Below, one piece after another: positions 17,210 to 25,904 of a stretch of DNA of 64,000 nucleotides. Location: the NCBI RefSeq assembly GCF_013055795.1, contig NZ_JABETO010000003.1:21137-85136 (forward strand), read 5' to 3'. Position 1 is the first letter of the stretch, and each line of letters begins with the position of its first letter. The notes beneath the pieces were generated by a model. That model was not told the DNA's origin. It saw only the letters and a list, made by a program, of their open reading frames with translations, and did not search any database. The stretch is from Streptomyces sp. I05A-00742 (GTDB lineage Bacteria; Actinomycetota; Actinomycetes; Streptomycetales; Streptomycetaceae). A program made the position numbers and the translations under genes.

Positions 17210-17947
17210 ATGCGATTCACTTCCGTAGAGCGCCTCGACGACGGCGTCCTCGAACGCGAATTCACCCTCGGCGGGATCCCCGGCATGCTGTGGACGCCCA
17301 CGTCCGTACCCGCACCGGCGCCGCTGATCCTGATCAGCCCCCCGCCCCTCGGACTGCGCAAGCTGTACCCCCGGCTGGCGGGACGGGCCCGGTACTACGC
17401 GGCGGAGTACGGCTTCGCCGCGGCCACCATCGAGCTTCCCGGGAGCGGGGAACGGCCTCGTTGGGCCGCAGCCGAGCAGGCCCGCGCCGACTTGCGCCGG
17501 GCGATGGAGGCCGGCGAGCCGGTCGGCGACGAGATCGTCGACGCCCTCATCCTCCCGCTGGTCGAAAAGTCGGTCCCGGAATGGCAGACCGCCCTGGACG
17601 CCCTCCTGTCGCTGCCCGAGATCGGCGGCCCGGTCGGGTACGAGGGGGGAGTGATCTCCATCGGCGTCCGGCTGGCGGTGGTCGAGCCGCGCATCGTGGC
17701 CGCCGGTTTCTTCGCCGGGAGTTTTGTGCCCGCCGCCATGTTCGGGGAGGCCCGCCAGGTCACCATTCCGCTGCAGGTCCTGCTGCAGTGGGACGACGAG
17801 GGGAACGACCGGCAGGTGGCCCTGGACCTGTTCGACGCCTTCGGCTCCAAGGAGAAGACCCTGCACGCCAATCCGGGCGGGCACACCGGCGTTCCGCAGT
17901 TCGAACTCGACGCCGGTGCCCGGTTCTTCGCCCGGCACCTGAAGTGA
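17210..17947 (+). CDS. Alpha/beta hydrolase, dienelactone-hydrolase-like
   Basis: A 245-residue cytosolic alpha/beta hydrolase. Strand-turn motifs LILISPPPLG and AATIELPGSGERPR are present. The nucleophile elbow reads GGVISIGVRLA, so the putative serine lies in V-I-S-I-G and not a strict GxSxG. The aspartate candidate is in LLQWDDEG and the histidine in NPGGHTG. The ATG at 17210 follows GAAAGGC. Monocistronic. Reaction unknown; esterase or C-C hydrolase are both possible. Confidence 0.8.
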   Translation: MRFTSVERLDDGVLEREFTLGGIPGMLWTPTSVPAPAPLILISPPPLGLRKLYPRLAGRARYYAAEYGFAAATIELPGSGERPRWAAAEQARADLRRAMEAGEPVGDEIVDALILPLVEKSVPEWQTALDALLSLPEIGGPVGYEGGVISIGVRLAVVEPRIVAAGFFAGSFVPAAMFGEARQVTIPLQVLLQWDDEGNDRQVALDLFDAFGSKEKTLHANPGGHTGVPQFELDAGARFFARHLK

Positions 17948-18113
17948 GGCCCGACCGTCAGGCCGACAGCAGACGGTAGGCGGCCGGCGGTAGCAGTAGC
18001 GGTGGCGGTGGCGGTGCAGGATTCAACTGGCCGGGAAGCATCTTGGTATATACCTGACATGGAGGAGAGGATCCCGGTTGTTGGCAGAACGTCCACGAAT
18101 CTGGGAGTTGCCC

Positions 18114-18674
18114 ATGAGTTCCCGTGCGACACGAATCGCCATCACAGCCGGGGCCGGCCTACTGGTCCTGGCCGCCGGGACCGCCACCGCACAGGCCCGG
18201 CCCGAGCCCGTGTCCAAGGAGAAGAGCTGCCTGGTCAACGTCGGTACGGGAGCCACCCGGTGCTTCGGCACCTTCCGTGAGGCCATCGCCGCCTCCACGG
18301 AGGGACGGATCACCGACGCTCCCCTGTCCGGCAAGGACGCCGCCAACGACCGGAAGCTGGCGGACAGACTCCGCAAGTCCTCCGCCGAGAGCGGCAGGTT
18401 GAACGCCGAACTGGCCATCCTCTACGAGCACTGGAACTTCGGCGGCACGTCCATCATCCTCAACGGCGGCGCGTGCCGGAGCGGCAACGGCCGTGACTAC
18501 ACGGGTGAGTTCACCGACTGGGCCGACAGCATCAGCTCGGTCATCCCCGTCGCCTGCTGGATCGAGCTCTGGGCCGATCCCCACCAGACCGGTACGCACC
18601 AGGAGTACCGCGACTCCACGCCGTACGTGGGGGATGCCATGAATGACCGGGCGAGTTCGTACGCCCTCCTGTAG
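18114..18674 (+). CDS. Secreted crystallin-like protein (peptidase inhibitor I36 family-like)
   Basis: A 186-residue precursor with a Sec signal (RIAITAGAGLLVLAAGTATAQARP, cleavage near AQA). The mature C-terminal region has the beta/gamma-crystallin-type pattern seen in the Streptomyces metalloprotease inhibitor SMPI group (LYEHWNFGGTSIIL; DWADSISSV; CWIELWADPHQTG). Four cysteines could form two disulfides. Probably an extracellular inhibitor or calcium-binding protein. The ATG at 18114 follows GGGAG; monocistronic with its own terminator. Confidence 0.8.
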   Translation: MSSRATRIAITAGAGLLVLAAGTATAQARPEPVSKEKSCLVNVGTGATRCFGTFREAIAASTEGRITDAPLSGKDAANDRKLADRLRKSSAESGRLNAELAILYEHWNFGGTSIILNGGACRSGNGRDYTGEFTDWADSISSVIPVACWIELWADPHQTGTHQEYRDSTPYVGDAMNDRASSYALL

Positions 18675-18694
18675 GACCTGTCCCGCAGGACCTG

Positions 18695-18734
18695 GGGGCG
18701 GAGCCGCTCACGGCGCCCACAGCGGCTCCGCCCC
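18695..18734 (+). terminator. Terminator after the crystallin-like gene
   Basis: A perfect 14-bp inverted repeat ggggcggagccgct / agcggctccgcccc around a 12-base loop, 20 bp after the stop. No T-run follows, as is common in Streptomyces. Confidence 0.85.
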
Positions 18735-18838
18735 GTGCGTCACGATCGGTGTCAACCGATCGGAGCAGTGCGTTCGGATCCTCCCCCGGGGAGCCCGGGC
18801 CGCCTTCGGCACCACGATCGCCGCCACCGACGGCGACC

Positions 18839-20140
18839 TCACCCTCCGGAGATGGGCACCCGGCCCGCCACTCCCTCCAACTCCCCCCGCGTCAGCCCCG
18901 TGAGCCGCGCCACCTCCGCCGCGTCGACCGCCCCGCAGTCGACCCCGCGCAGCAAGTACCCGGCGAGCGCGCGGGCCGTCGCGGGCTCGTCCAGGACGCC
19001 GCTCCCGGCGCCCGCGCCGCCCCCGCCCGTGTACGCGAGCAGCCGGGACGCCGCCGTCGCCAGACCCTCGCGACAGAAGCCGTAGACCGCCGCGTACCGG
19101 GTCGGCAGGTGGGCGGGGTGCATGTCCCAGCCCTGGTAGTACGCGCGCGTCAACGACCGGCGCACCAGCGCGTAGTGATGGCGCCAGGCCGCACGGACCT
19201 GCGCGCTCGTGCCCACCGGCAGGACGTTCGTCGAGCCGTCCGAGAGCCGGACGCCCGTACCGGCCACCGCGACCTGCATGACGGCCTTGGCGTGGTCGGC
19301 CGCCGGGTGGTCGGGGGCCTGGTGGGCGGGGGCGACGCCGCAGGCCGCGCTGTAGTCGAAGGTGCCGTAGTGCAGGGCGGAGACCCGGCCCTCCCCCGCG
19401 TCCACCAGCCGGGCGACCGTGGCGCGCCCGTCCGCTCCCAGGATCACCTGGGTGGTCTCGATCTGGACCTCGAAGCGGATCCGGCCCGCCTCCAGGCCGT
19501 GGGCCTTCTCGAACTCCCCGGCCAGTTCCGCCATGGCCGTGACCTGCTCGGCGTAGGTGACCTTGGGCAGCGTGAGGACCAGCCCGGCGGGCAGACCGGC
19601 GCCGCCCCCGGCCGTGACCAGGCCCGTGAGGAAGACGTCTAGCGTGCGGACGCCCCGGTCCCGGACGGCCGCTTCCATGGACTTGGCGCGGATCCCGACG
19701 AACGGCGGGGCACTGCCGTCCGCCACCGCCGCCGCCACCAGCTCCGCCGCGCGGGCGGCCGCTTCGTCCTCCTCCGCGTCGGAGCGCCGGCCGTAGCCGT
19801 CCTCGAAGTCGATCCGCAGGTCCTCGACCGGCTCGTGGGCGAGCTTCGCCCGGACGCGGTCGTGGACGGCGACGGCGGATTCATCCGGCAGCCCCAGGGC
19901 GGCGGCCAGCGCGCCCGCGTCGGGCGCGTGCGCGTCGAGCGCGGCCAGGGCCCGTTCGCCCCACGTACGGACGGTGTCCGCCGCGAAGGCGTCGGCGGGG
20001 ACGTAGACGGTGTGGACGGGCTGGCGCGTGCCGGGGTCTCCGGGGTAGCGGCGCGCGAGGTCGGCGTCGACCCCGGCGAGGCCCGCCGTCAGACGATCGG
20101 TCAACGCGCTCTCGAAGGTCGTCGCCACGCTCCGGTGCAC
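18839..20140 (-). CDS. DUF6986 protein (HpcH/HpaI aldolase / citrate-lyase-beta-like)
   Basis: A protein of about 433 residues. It has the TIM-barrel signs of the aldolase/citrate lyase beta superfamily: DLRIDFEDGYG, RFEVQIETTQVILGADG with metal-binding acidic residues, and LHYGTFDYSAACGV. The architecture matches the Streptomyces family now called DUF6986. The reaction is not established; a retro-aldol or lyase step on an oxo-acid is likely from the fold. Two GTG codons (20140 and 20128) precede ATTFESALTDRL; 20140 was chosen for its GGTGGGG site. Confidence 0.75.
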   Translation of the reverse strand: MHRSVATTFESALTDRLTAGLAGVDADLARRYPGDPGTRQPVHTVYVPADAFAADTVRTWGERALAALDAHAPDAGALAAALGLPDESAVAVHDRVRAKLAHEPVEDLRIDFEDGYGRRSDAEEDEAAARAAELVAAAVADGSAPPFVGIRAKSMEAAVRDRGVRTLDVFLTGLVTAGGGAGLPAGLVLTLPKVTYAEQVTAMAELAGEFEKAHGLEAGRIRFEVQIETTQVILGADGRATVARLVDAGEGRVSALHYGTFDYSAACGVAPAHQAPDHPAADHAKAVMQVAVAGTGVRLSDGSTNVLPVGTSAQVRAAWRHHYALVRRSLTRAYYQGWDMHPAHLPTRYAAVYGFCREGLATAASRLLAYTGGGGAGAGSGVLDEPATARALAGYLLRGVDCGAVDAAEVARLTGLTRGELEGVAGRVPISGG

Positions 20141-20237
20141 AGGACCCCACCCGCCGTTCCGCCGCCAGGAGTTCAACAGTTCGTTGAAGCTAGCCGCGCC
20201 CCCGGCCGACGGTCAACACCCCGCCACGACAACGAGA

Positions 20238-20273
20238 ACGGGCTCCCGCACGCCGTCGCGCGCGGGAGCCCGT
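20238..20273 (-). terminator. Terminator of the etfBA operon
   Basis: A perfect 12-bp inverted repeat acgggctcccgc / gcgggagcccgt with a 12-base loop, 18 bp past the end of etfA. Confidence 0.85.
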
Positions 20274-20291
20274 ACGGCTCTCGGGAGGGGA

Positions 20292-21254
20292 TCAGCCCTT
20301 GCGGGTCTTGACCTCGTCCGTCAGCTGCGGGACGACCTGGAAGAGGTCGCCGACGACGCCGTAGTCGACCAGCTCGAAGATCGGCGCCTCCTCGTCCTTG
20401 TTGATGGCGACGATCGTCTTCGAGGTCTGCATGCCGGCGCGGTGCTGGATCGCGCCGGAGATGCCCGCCGCGATGTACAGCTGCGGGGAGACCGACTTGC
20501 CGGTCTGGCCGACCTGGTTGGTGTGCGGGTACCAGCCGGCGTCGACGGCGGCGCGGGAGGCGCCGACGGCGCCGCCGAGCGAGTCCGCGAGGGCCTCGAT
20601 CAGCGGGAAGTTCTCGGCGCCGTTGACGCCGCGGCCACCGGAGACCACGATCGCGGCCTCGGTCAGCTCGGGGCGGCCGGTCGACTCGCGCGGAGTGCGG
20701 GAGACGACCTTGGTGCCGGTCGCGAGCTTGCCGAAGGTGACGGACAGCTGCTCGACCGTGCCCGCGGCCGGGGCGGCCTCGGGAGCGGCGGAGTTGGGCT
20801 TGACGGTGATGACCGGGGTGCCCTTGGTGACGCGGGACTTGGTGGAGTACGAGGCCGCGAAGACGGACTGCGTGGCCACCGGGCCCTCGTCACCGGCCTC
20901 CAGGTCCACGGCGTCGGTGATGAGACCGCCGCCGATACGGAGGGCGAGGCGGGCCGCGATCTCCTTGCCCTCGGCGGAGGACGGGACGAGGACGGCGGCC
21001 GGGGAGACGGCGTCGTACGCGGCCTGGAGCGCGTCCACCTTGGGCACGACGAGGTAGTCGGCGAACTCGGCGGCGTCGGCGGTCAGCACCTTGACGGCGC
21101 CGTGCTCGCCGAGCACCTTCGCGGCCTCGTCGGCGCCGGCGCCGAGGTGCACGGCGACGGGCTCGCCGATGCGGCGGGCGAGGGTCAGCAGTTCGAGGGT
21201 GGGCTTGCGGACGGCACCGTCCACGTGGTCTACGTAGACGAGGACTTCAGCCAT
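20292..21254 (-). CDS. etfA: Electron transfer flavoprotein alpha subunit
   Basis: A 320-residue EtfA. Together with EtfB it forms the soluble FAD/AMP heterodimer that takes electrons from acyl-CoA and related dehydrogenases to ETF-quinone oxidoreductase. The C-terminal FAD domain is typical: VSGGRGVNGAENFPLI, GASRAAVDAGWYPHTNQVGQTGK, YIAAGISGAIQH, IVAINKDEEAPIF. The N-terminal domain has the usual degenerate Rossmann pattern. The ATG at 21254 follows AGGAGA. It lies 49 bp downstream of etfB in one operon with a shared terminator. Confidence 0.97.
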   Translation of the reverse strand: MAEVLVYVDHVDGAVRKPTLELLTLARRIGEPVAVHLGAGADEAAKVLGEHGAVKVLTADAAEFADYLVVPKVDALQAAYDAVSPAAVLVPSSAEGKEIAARLALRIGGGLITDAVDLEAGDEGPVATQSVFAASYSTKSRVTKGTPVITVKPNSAAPEAAPAAGTVEQLSVTFGKLATGTKVVSRTPRESTGRPELTEAAIVVSGGRGVNGAENFPLIEALADSLGGAVGASRAAVDAGWYPHTNQVGQTGKSVSPQLYIAAGISGAIQHRAGMQTSKTIVAINKDEEAPIFELVDYGVVGDLFQVVPQLTDEVKTRKG

Positions 21255-21303
21255 GGCGTGCTCTCCTGCGAGAAGTGTGAGGGCGGTTGAGGAAGGGCCG
21301 GGC

Positions 21304-22098
21304 TCAGATGAACTTCTGGCCCGCGAGGAACTCGGCGAGCTGCTTGCCGCCCTCGCCCTCGTCCTTGACGATGGTGCCGGCCGTGCGGGCCGGACGCTCG
21401 GTGGCGCTGTCCACCTTGGTCCAGGCGCCGTCGAGGCCGACCTCGTCCGCCTCGATGCCGAGGTCGGAGAGGTCCAGGGACTCCACCGGCTTCTTCTTCG
21501 CGGCCATGATGCCCTTGAAGGACGGGTAACGCGCCTCGCCCGACTGGTCGGTGACGGAGACGACGGCCGGGAGGGAGGCCTCCAGCTGCTCGCTCGCGGC
21601 GTCGCCGTCGCGGCGGCCGGTGACCGTGGTGCCGTCGACGGAGACCTCGGAGAGCAGGGAAACCTGCGGGACGCCCAGGCGCTCGGCGAGGAGGGCCGGG
21701 AGCACGCCCATGCCGCCGTCGGTGGAGGCCATGCCGCAGATGACCAGGTCGTAGCCGACGTGCTCGACGGCCTTGGCGAGCACCAGGGAGGTGCCCAGGG
21801 CGTCGGTGCCGTGCAGGTCCTCGTCCTCGACGTGGACGGCCTTGTGCGCCCCCATGGACAGCGCCTTGCGGAGCGCGTCCTTGGCGTCCTCGGGGCCGAC
21901 GGTGAGCACGGTGATCTCCGCTGCGTCTTCGGAATCCGCCTCGTCGGCGATCTGCAGCGCCTGCTCGACCGCGTACTCGTCGAGCTCCGAGAGCAGGCCG
22001 TCCACGTCGTCGCGGTCGACGGTCAGGTCTTCGGCGAAGTGCCGGTCGCCGGTGGCGTCGGGCACGTACTTCACACAGACAACGATCCTCAAGCTCAC
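21304..22098 (-). CDS. etfB: Electron transfer flavoprotein beta subunit
   Basis: A 264-residue EtfB, partner of EtfA. Diagnostic segments: LRIVVCVKYVPDATGDRHF at the N-terminus, LDEYAVEQAL, VLTVGPEDAKDALRKALSMGA, and the AMP-site loop ICGMASTDGGMGVLPALLAERLG, then SFKGIMAAKKKPVE near the C-terminus. The GTG at 22098 sits 6 bp after GGAGA and starts exactly at the family's VSLRIVV. It is first in the etfBA operon; the 188-bp gap upstream should hold the promoter. Confidence 0.97.
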   Translation of the reverse strand: MSLRIVVCVKYVPDATGDRHFAEDLTVDRDDVDGLLSELDEYAVEQALQIADEADSEDAAEITVLTVGPEDAKDALRKALSMGAHKAVHVEDEDLHGTDALGTSLVLAKAVEHVGYDLVICGMASTDGGMGVLPALLAERLGVPQVSLLSEVSVDGTTVTGRRDGDAASEQLEASLPAVVSVTDQSGEARYPSFKGIMAAKKKPVESLDLSDLGIEADEVGLDGAWTKVDSATERPARTAGTIVKDEGEGGKQLAEFLAGQKFI

Positions 22099-22286
22099 GC
22101 CGGCTCTCCTACTGCATCGTCTCTTCGTAGCTGCCTTGACAGGCAGCATAGGCGCCTTCGGGGGGCGGATCCCGGTCGGAACGGGTGCCGCCTCGACCGG
22201 AATGTTACTCGTCAGTACATCGAGCGTGTTCCCCGAGCGCAAGGCCGTCGAACTGTGATCTGCCCAACGCGCGGGGACGGGACGTA

Positions 22287-22793
22287 TCAGTCCCTTAAAC
22301 CGTTGAAGCGTCCCTGGTGGTAGAGGAGGGGAAGGCCCGCCCCGGCCTCGTCCCCGGCCACCGCTTCCGCGAGGACGAGGCGGTGGTCGCCGGCGGGCAC
22401 CCGGGCCACCACCCGGCACACCAGCCACGCCAGGACACCTTCCAGCAGGGGCACCCCCTCCGGGCCGGCGCGCCAGCGCGTGGGGGCGGCGAAGCGGTCG
22501 ACGCCGCTGCGGGCGAAGGCGGCGGCCAGCTCCCGCTGGTGTTCGCCGAGTATGTGCACGCCGACGTACTCGGCCTCGGCCATCACGGGCCAGCTGGAGG
22601 ATCCGGTGCCGACGCCGAAGGAGACCAGCGGGGGCTCGGCGGCGACGGAGGTGAGGGAGGTCGCGGTGAACCCGGCTGGGCGTGCGCCCCGCGCGGTGAT
22701 CACGGCGACGCCGGCGGCGTGCCGGCGGAAGACCGAGCGCAGCAGCTCGGGGCCGGTGCTGCGGAAGGTGCGGAGTTCGGGCGAGACCGACAT
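22287..22793 (-). CDS. Flavin reductase family protein
   Basis: A 168-residue flavin reductase of the HpaC/ActVB-like group, which supplies reduced FMN/FAD to partner monooxygenases. Typical segments: FRRHAAGVAVITARG, PAGFTATSLTSVAAEPPLVSF (the flavin-binding loop), VHILGEHQRELAAAFA, HRLVLAEAV, PLLYHQGRF. The ATG at 22793 follows AAAGGGA. A short leader-peptide frame with a cysteine near its end sits directly upstream, so its expression may respond to sulfur or cysteine supply. Confidence 0.92.
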   Translation of the reverse strand: MSVSPELRTFRSTGPELLRSVFRRHAAGVAVITARGARPAGFTATSLTSVAAEPPLVSFGVGTGSSSWPVMAEAEYVGVHILGEHQRELAAAFARSGVDRFAAPTRWRAGPEGVPLLEGVLAWLVCRVVARVPAGDHRLVLAEAVAGDEAGAGLPLLYHQGRFNGLRD

Positions 22794-22839
22794 GGACTGT
22801 CCCTTTCAGGTCGAGCCGGAGTGGTGCGGTCGCGGTGAC

Positions 22840-22920
22840 TCACGGGCTCGGACAGCGCGCACCGGCCACTACCGGAACGTCCACGTACGTGTCTAACTGC
22901 GAGAGAAGTCCAGGCCACAT
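22840..22920 (-). CDS. Probable 26-residue cysteine-containing leader peptide
   Basis: An ATG at 22920 with a good AAGGTGA site begins a 26-codon frame ending TGA at 22840, 46 bp before the flavin reductase start. Its core YVDVPVVAGARC resembles the actinobacterial leader-peptide pattern (R/Y)HVDLxRVAxAxC found upstream of sulfur-related genes, where stalling at Cys codons is thought to control translation. It also contains a rare TTA codon (codon 9). An ACGT tandem duplication at 22883-22890 shifts the frame relative to a GTG two bases downstream, whose frame reads AVRHV at the same place. A duplication-damaged leader is thus an alternative reading. Confidence 0.5.
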   Translation of the reverse strand: MWPGLLSQLDTYVDVPVVAGARCPSP

Positions 22921-22997
22921 GGCGTCACCTTGACGAGAGGCGAGGAGCGGAGTCAAGGGCCGCCGGACGGATGCGAGACGGATCACGGTGATCTCCG

Positions 22998-23312
22998 TCA
23001 CGCGGGGCCGACCGCGGCTCCGAGTGCGGCGATGACGTGCGCCTTGCGCGGCTCGCCGACGGCTCGGCGCACGACGCGGCCGTCCGCGTCGAGGACGAGG
23101 ACGGTGGGGGTCGCGGCGATGTCCAGCGCCCGGACGAGCCCGAGCCGCGACTCGGCGTCGATCTCGACGTGGGTGACGCCCTCGACCATCGCCGCCACGT
23201 CCGTCAGGACTCGCCGGGTGGCGGCGCAGGGGCGGCAGAAGGCGCTGGAGAACTGCACGAGGGTGGCCCGCTCCCCCAGCTGCGCCCCGAGTTCGGCGGC
23301 GCTCAGCCGCAC
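22998..23312 (-). CDS. Thioredoxin-like protein
   Basis: A 104-residue thioredoxin-fold protein with the active site FCRPC in TLVQFSSAFCRPCAATRRVL, a typical beta-alpha-beta pattern (VTHVEIDAES; IAATPTVLVLDADG with the cis-proline ATPT). No signal peptide, so it is cytosolic. The GTG at 23312 follows GAGAGGG; the arginine/glycine-rich frame upstream is not part of a thioredoxin. Located just upstream of the leader peptide and flavin reductase in the same direction, it may share redox regulation with them. Confidence 0.85.
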   Translation of the reverse strand: MRLSAAELGAQLGERATLVQFSSAFCRPCAATRRVLTDVAAMVEGVTHVEIDAESRLGLVRALDIAATPTVLVLDADGRVVRRAVGEPRKAHVIAALGAAVGPA

Positions 23313-23607
23313 GACGCCCTCTCGTCGCTCTTCCCTCACGCCCGTCCTCCCGCTTCGGCCCCGCTCCCCCGCGGTGGCACCGCCCTGTCCAGCGCCGCCT
23401 CCGCCGAGGGAATTCCCGCCGGAACGATCGCTACCGCCCGACCGTACCCGGCATATCGGGCGACGTGATGAGGATCTCCCGGCGGAGACCCGCCTGTGAC
23501 TGGCCCACAGGCCGGACATTCGGGCACGATCTGCCGGAAGCCGCCACCCTACGGCTGCGTAACCTCGACGGGAGCACACTCCCCAGCCCCCGAAGGATAT
23601 TTCCGAT

Positions 23608-24333
23608 ATGGCAGAGCTCGTCTACCCCCCGGTGATCGGTGCCGTCCGCACCATGTTCAAGGCCGCCGATCTGCGCCTCGACGTCCAGGGCACCGAACAC
23701 GTTCCGCAGCGCGGCGGGGCGGTGCTGGTGAGCAACCACATCGGCTACCTCGACTTCCTCTTCTGCGGGCTCGCCGCCCGGCCGGCCAAGCGGCTGGTGC
23801 GGTTCATGGCGAAGGAGTCGGTCTTCCGGCACAAGGTGTCCGGGCCGCTCATGCGCGCGATGAAGCACATACCCGTCGACCGCTCCGCGGGGCTCGGCGC
23901 GTACAAGCACGCCCTCGGCGCGCTGCGCTCGGGCGAGATCATCGGGGTCTTCCCGGAAGCGACGATCTCCACCTCCTTCACCCTGAAGACCTTCAAGTCC
24001 GGCGCGGCGCGGCTGGCCCAGGAGGCCGGCGTCCCCCTGCTGCCGATGGCTCTCTGGGGCACCCAGCGCCTCTGGACCAAGGGCCGCAAGCGGGACCTCG
24101 GCCGCAGCCACATCCCCGTCTCCATACGGGTCGGCGCCCCCGTCGAGGCCGACCCCGCCGAACCGGCCGAGAAGGTCACCGAGCGCCTGCGCGCCCGCGT
24201 CCAGGAACTCCTGGAGGCCGCCCAGCGCGCCTACCCCGTCCACCCGAAGAACCCCGCCGACACCTGGTGGGTCCCCGCCCACCTGGGCGGCACGGCTCCG
24301 ACGCCGGCCCAGGCGGCGCTGGAAGGCGCGTAG
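23608..24333 (+). CDS. 1-acyl-glycerol-3-phosphate acyltransferase (PlsC-like)
   Basis: A 241-residue membrane-associated acyltransferase. PlsC motifs in order: SNHIGYLDFLF (NHxxxxD catalytic), HIPVDRSAGLGAYK, FPEATIST (EGT-like substrate loop, here PEA), and VPLLPMALWGTQRLW. It probably acylates lysophosphatidate or a related lysolipid in phospholipid synthesis. The ATG at 23608 follows GAAGGAT. The gene is alone, followed by a strong terminator-like hairpin at 24475. Confidence 0.9.
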   Translation: MAELVYPPVIGAVRTMFKAADLRLDVQGTEHVPQRGGAVLVSNHIGYLDFLFCGLAARPAKRLVRFMAKESVFRHKVSGPLMRAMKHIPVDRSAGLGAYKHALGALRSGEIIGVFPEATISTSFTLKTFKSGAARLAQEAGVPLLPMALWGTQRLWTKGRKRDLGRSHIPVSIRVGAPVEADPAEPAEKVTERLRARVQELLEAAQRAYPVHPKNPADTWWVPAHLGGTAPTPAQAALEGA

Positions 24334-24474
24334 TCCGGGGAAAGCCTTGCCGCCCCGCGCGGCATACCCACCGGGCGGGTCTCCGACTGACGGCCGGCCC
24401 ACGACGCGGCCCTGCGCGCACGCTTCAGCGATCTGGCTTGCGACCGGATGCGGGGCACCGGGGCGGATCACACG

Positions 24475-24504
24475 AAGGCCCCGCACCGGACGGTGCGGGG
24501 CCTT
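24475..24504 (+). terminator. Strong terminator hairpin
   Basis: A perfect 13-bp inverted repeat aaggccccgcacc / ggtgcggggcctt with a four-base loop, followed by tctcc. It is about 140 bp past the acyltransferase stop and directly before the integrase remnant. Confidence 0.9.
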
Positions 24505-24516
24505 CTCCGTCGGCAT

Positions 24517-24786
24517 GTGCACGGAATCCCCTACCAGCACGAACACGCCTGCATCCGCTGCCCTGCCCTCCAGATCGACCCCCCGCCGGCGGCCACGCCT
24601 CACCGAGATCATCCGGAACCTCCGCGATCGCATCCGCGAAGCCCGCGGTAACCGATGGCTCGGAGAAGTCGACGGACTTCAGGTCGGTCTCGACGCCGCC
24701 ACCGCCAAGCTCAACGGCCTGAGCCGGGCCCCGGCCGACGGTCGGCCCCAACGGGTCGACCTCGGCATGCCGCTCTTCACCGATCA
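24517..24786 (+). pseudogene. C-terminal remnant of a site-specific integrase
   Basis: About 90 codons that match the zinc-knuckle tail of Streptomyces integrase/recombinase proteins: IPYQHEHACIRCPALQID in one frame, then RLTEIIRNLRDRIREAR, RWLGEVDGLQVGLDAA and RVDLGMPLF in the next. The frame changes at a run of six C at 24579-24584. No catalytic domain remains upstream, so this is a fossil of an integrated element or a recombinase gene cut off by rearrangement. It runs convergently into the 3' end of the next gene. Confidence 0.65.
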
Positions 24787-25506
24787 GACGATCTCGATGC
24801 TCAGCTGGAAGCCCAGTTCCTCGAAGCCCAATGCGGCTGCAACGCGCCGGGAGGCGGGAAGCCGTGCACGCCATTGCGGTAGCAGCCCGGCAGCGAGGGC
24901 ATGTGCGACCGCCGCTGAACCCGTCACCCGCGCCAGCCCCCGCCCCCGCGCTGCCGGCGCGGTCAGCACGCCAATGTGAGCGGTACGACTCGGCCAGGCT
25001 CGATAGCCGGCAGCAGCAACTTCCTGACCCTGCTCGCGGACCACGAACGCGCGAGACGTGATCTCGTCCAGCGCGGCCTCCCCAGCGTCTCCCTCGCCGG
25101 CCGTCTTCTCCAGACGCCGCAGATCCGGGTGGTCGGCCGGCAGTTGCTCCGCCGCCAGCGCACCGGATTCGACCGGGCGAAAACCCTCCGGAGACACATA
25201 CGACAACACCGCCGGCCCCAACACCCTCGCAACAGGCAGGACCGTCCGGATTGAAGTGCCGTCCACGACAGCCTCCACCGACAGTCCCGCCAGTGCACCC
25301 CGAACGATCACTGCGGCGCTCTCAGTCGGCACAGTCACGATCGCCGATCCACCGAGAACCACCACCCCCAGCCAGCCGGCCGGGCACAGCCCCGACTCCG
25401 GGGAGACCACCACGTGCACACCACCCGGCGGCGGGAACGACACCGGTACCCGGGCAAGGTCTTCCCACAGAGCCCGAGCTCTGAGCAACGATGGATCTAT
25501 TGACAT
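24784..25506 (-). CDS. GNAT family N-acetyltransferase
   Basis: A 240-residue protein with a C-terminal GNAT domain: TAHIGVLTAPAARGRGLARV (acetyl-CoA loop RGRGLA), then RLPASRRVAAALGFEELGFQ. The N-terminal half (about 1-120) is divergent and may bind the acceptor. The ATG at 25506 was chosen over upstream GTG codons. Its 3' end meets the integrase remnant. Substrate unknown. Confidence 0.8.
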   Translation of the reverse strand: MSIDPSLLRARALWEDLARVPVSFPPPGGVHVVVSPESGLCPAGWLGVVVLGGSAIVTVPTESAAVIVRGALAGLSVEAVVDGTSIRTVLPVARVLGPAVLSYVSPEGFRPVESGALAAEQLPADHPDLRRLEKTAGEGDAGEAALDEITSRAFVVREQGQEVAAAGYRAWPSRTAHIGVLTAPAARGRGLARVTGSAAVAHALAAGLLPQWRARLPASRRVAAALGFEELGFQLSIEIV

Positions 25507-25904
25507 GGCTCCGATCCTGCCAGGCGAAGTCAGCCTCCGACCTGGCAATTGACCCGCCGGCCAGTCCCAAGGCGCAGGAAAGACACTCGCTCAGGACAGC
25601 CACGTCGCGTCGCCGCCCTGGTCCGGAACAGGACGACTCCCGCAGGCGCGGAAGCCGCGGGGGCAACTGCCCTGTCAGTCAGCCACAGCCGGAGTGGCAG
25701 CACAGCCCGGCGCGGCAACCGCACGGCGGACACGGCAGGACCAGATCCCCCAACTGCGCGGAACGGCAAGGCGCTGCACTTCTTCGAACGTGTACCGCAC
25801 TGCTACGGTGCGTCATCAACGGCTGTCAGGCGGCAGCGCGTCATGGCATCCGTGTCCTTGTTCTCCCCTCTCGTGCCCTGCCCTTGCCTCGCGTTGGAGC
25901 GTTG
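25507..25904. other. 398-bp divergent intergenic region
   Basis: Gap between the GNAT gene and the next plus-strand gene. No supported gene, repeat array or clear hairpin was seen. Confidence 0.45.

Noticed and set aside
17985..18020. Tandem ggtggc run upstream of the crystallin-like gene
   Set aside because: Short imperfect simple repeat with no clear role.
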